From Polyangiaceae bacterium (GTDB taxonomy: Bacteria > Myxococcota_A > Polyangia > Polyangiales > Polyangiaceae), in the NCBI GenBank assembly GCA_947475525.1, contig CANJMI010000003.1, forward strand, positions 1 through 64,000: a stretch of DNA of 64,000 nucleotides. Direction: 5' to 3'. Each line of letters opens with the position of its first letter. The stretch's first letter is position 1. The notes below the pieces were generated by a model. The model did not search any database. It was given only the letters and a program-made list of their open reading frames with translations, and had not been told where the DNA came from. Below, piece by piece: positions 63,778-64,000 of the stretch. The position numbers were made by a program, and so were the translations under genes.

Positions 63778-64000
63778 ATGGCCCGCACAGTCGATGATGT
63801 TGAGTTGTACTTGAGGAGCCTCGATCGCCAATACGTGCGCGATGGCGAGGCTTTCGTTCTCGCAAGCGGGCTCGAGGAAACCTCGATAGGCCTGCTCGTT
63901 CACGATCCACTCGTGCTGGTGAGAGTCGACATCGGTACGGCCCCGACCGACTCGGTACGGCAGGTCGCTTTGTTCCGTCGCTTGCTTGAGCTGAACGGCG
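63778..64000 (+). CDS. Small chaperone-like (YbjN/CesT-type) protein, cut by the window end
   Basis: 74 codons visible, no stop before 64000. The translation (TVDDVELYLRSLDRQYVRDG, EAFVLASGLEETSIGLLVHD, LVLVRVDIGTAPTDSVRQVA, LFRRLLELNG) has the alternating strands and the LFRxLLELN motif seen in type III secretion chaperone-like / YbjN proteins. Function uncertain. ATG 63778; the divergent gap to the kinase is 100 bp if the kinase starts at 63677. Confidence 0.55.
   Translation, partial: MARTVDDVELYLRSLDRQYVRDGEAFVLASGLEETSIGLLVHDPLVLVRVDIGTAPTDSVRQVALFRRLLELNG

Overview
The window looks like a chromosome segment of a high-GC myxobacterium (Polyangia-type). I infer this from very high third-position GC, which opens long antisense reading frames; eukaryote-like Ser/Thr kinases; an FHA-sigma54 activator; MopE-type D-rich motifs with a MYXO-CTERM-like tail; many lipoproteins; and SelB with tRNA-Sec. 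The first ~3.3 kb is a mosaic unlike the rest: a broken HpcH/HpaI lyase, an intact StiP-family gene, a HAD gene fused to the 5' end of an IS4-like transposase, an AT-richer membrane protein and a gmd remnant. It is either imported DNA or an assembly chimera.

3.5-28 kb is mostly ordinary cell-biology genes: DUF2237 protein, GDP-fucose synthase, PHP-domain lipoprotein, Ser/Thr kinase, phospholipase D, PPK2 with a Lys-rich repeat tail, tRNA-Pro, YaeQ, glutathione peroxidase, a secreted trypsin-like protease, an FG-GAP lipoprotein, an acyl-CoA ligase with a cyclophilin, and a diguanylate cyclase. A minus-strand run DUF1244 / steroid-reductase-like / selB / DUF429 lies beside a tRNA-Sec gene. 27.6-30.4 kb is a decayed zone with interspersed repeats, a VapBC module with a palindromic operator, a deleted nucleotidyltransferase gene and an OmpA fragment.

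30.4-41 kb is a type VI secretion cargo/adaptor-type locus: a DUF2169-pentapeptide protein, a pentapeptide-repeat protein, DUF3540, a PAAR-like (DUF4150) domain fused to an S41 serine protease, two proteins that look like full-length bacterial COMM-domain (COMMD-like) proteins, a second DUF3540, an unknown 491-aa protein with an AT-rich C-terminus, and an FHA/zinc-ribbon protein. The COMMD-like pair and the PAAR-S41 fusion are the best candidates for something new.

41-58 kb is a surface-glycan locus with a near-complete nonulosonic (legionaminic-like) acid pathway: a PtmE-like CBS-nucleotidyltransferase, a CapD-type dehydratase, a LegC-like aminotransferase, NeuC, NeuB, NeuD and a NeuA that carries a degenerate NeuB-like second domain. 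Glycosyltransferases, methyltransferases, a FemAB-like acyltransferase and a SUMF1-type lipoprotein accompany it. 58-64 kb holds a DbpA-like RNA helicase, a Cys-rich triple-repeat lipoprotein, an FHA-sigma54 activator, a Ser/Thr kinase and the start of a chaperone-like gene cut by the window edge.
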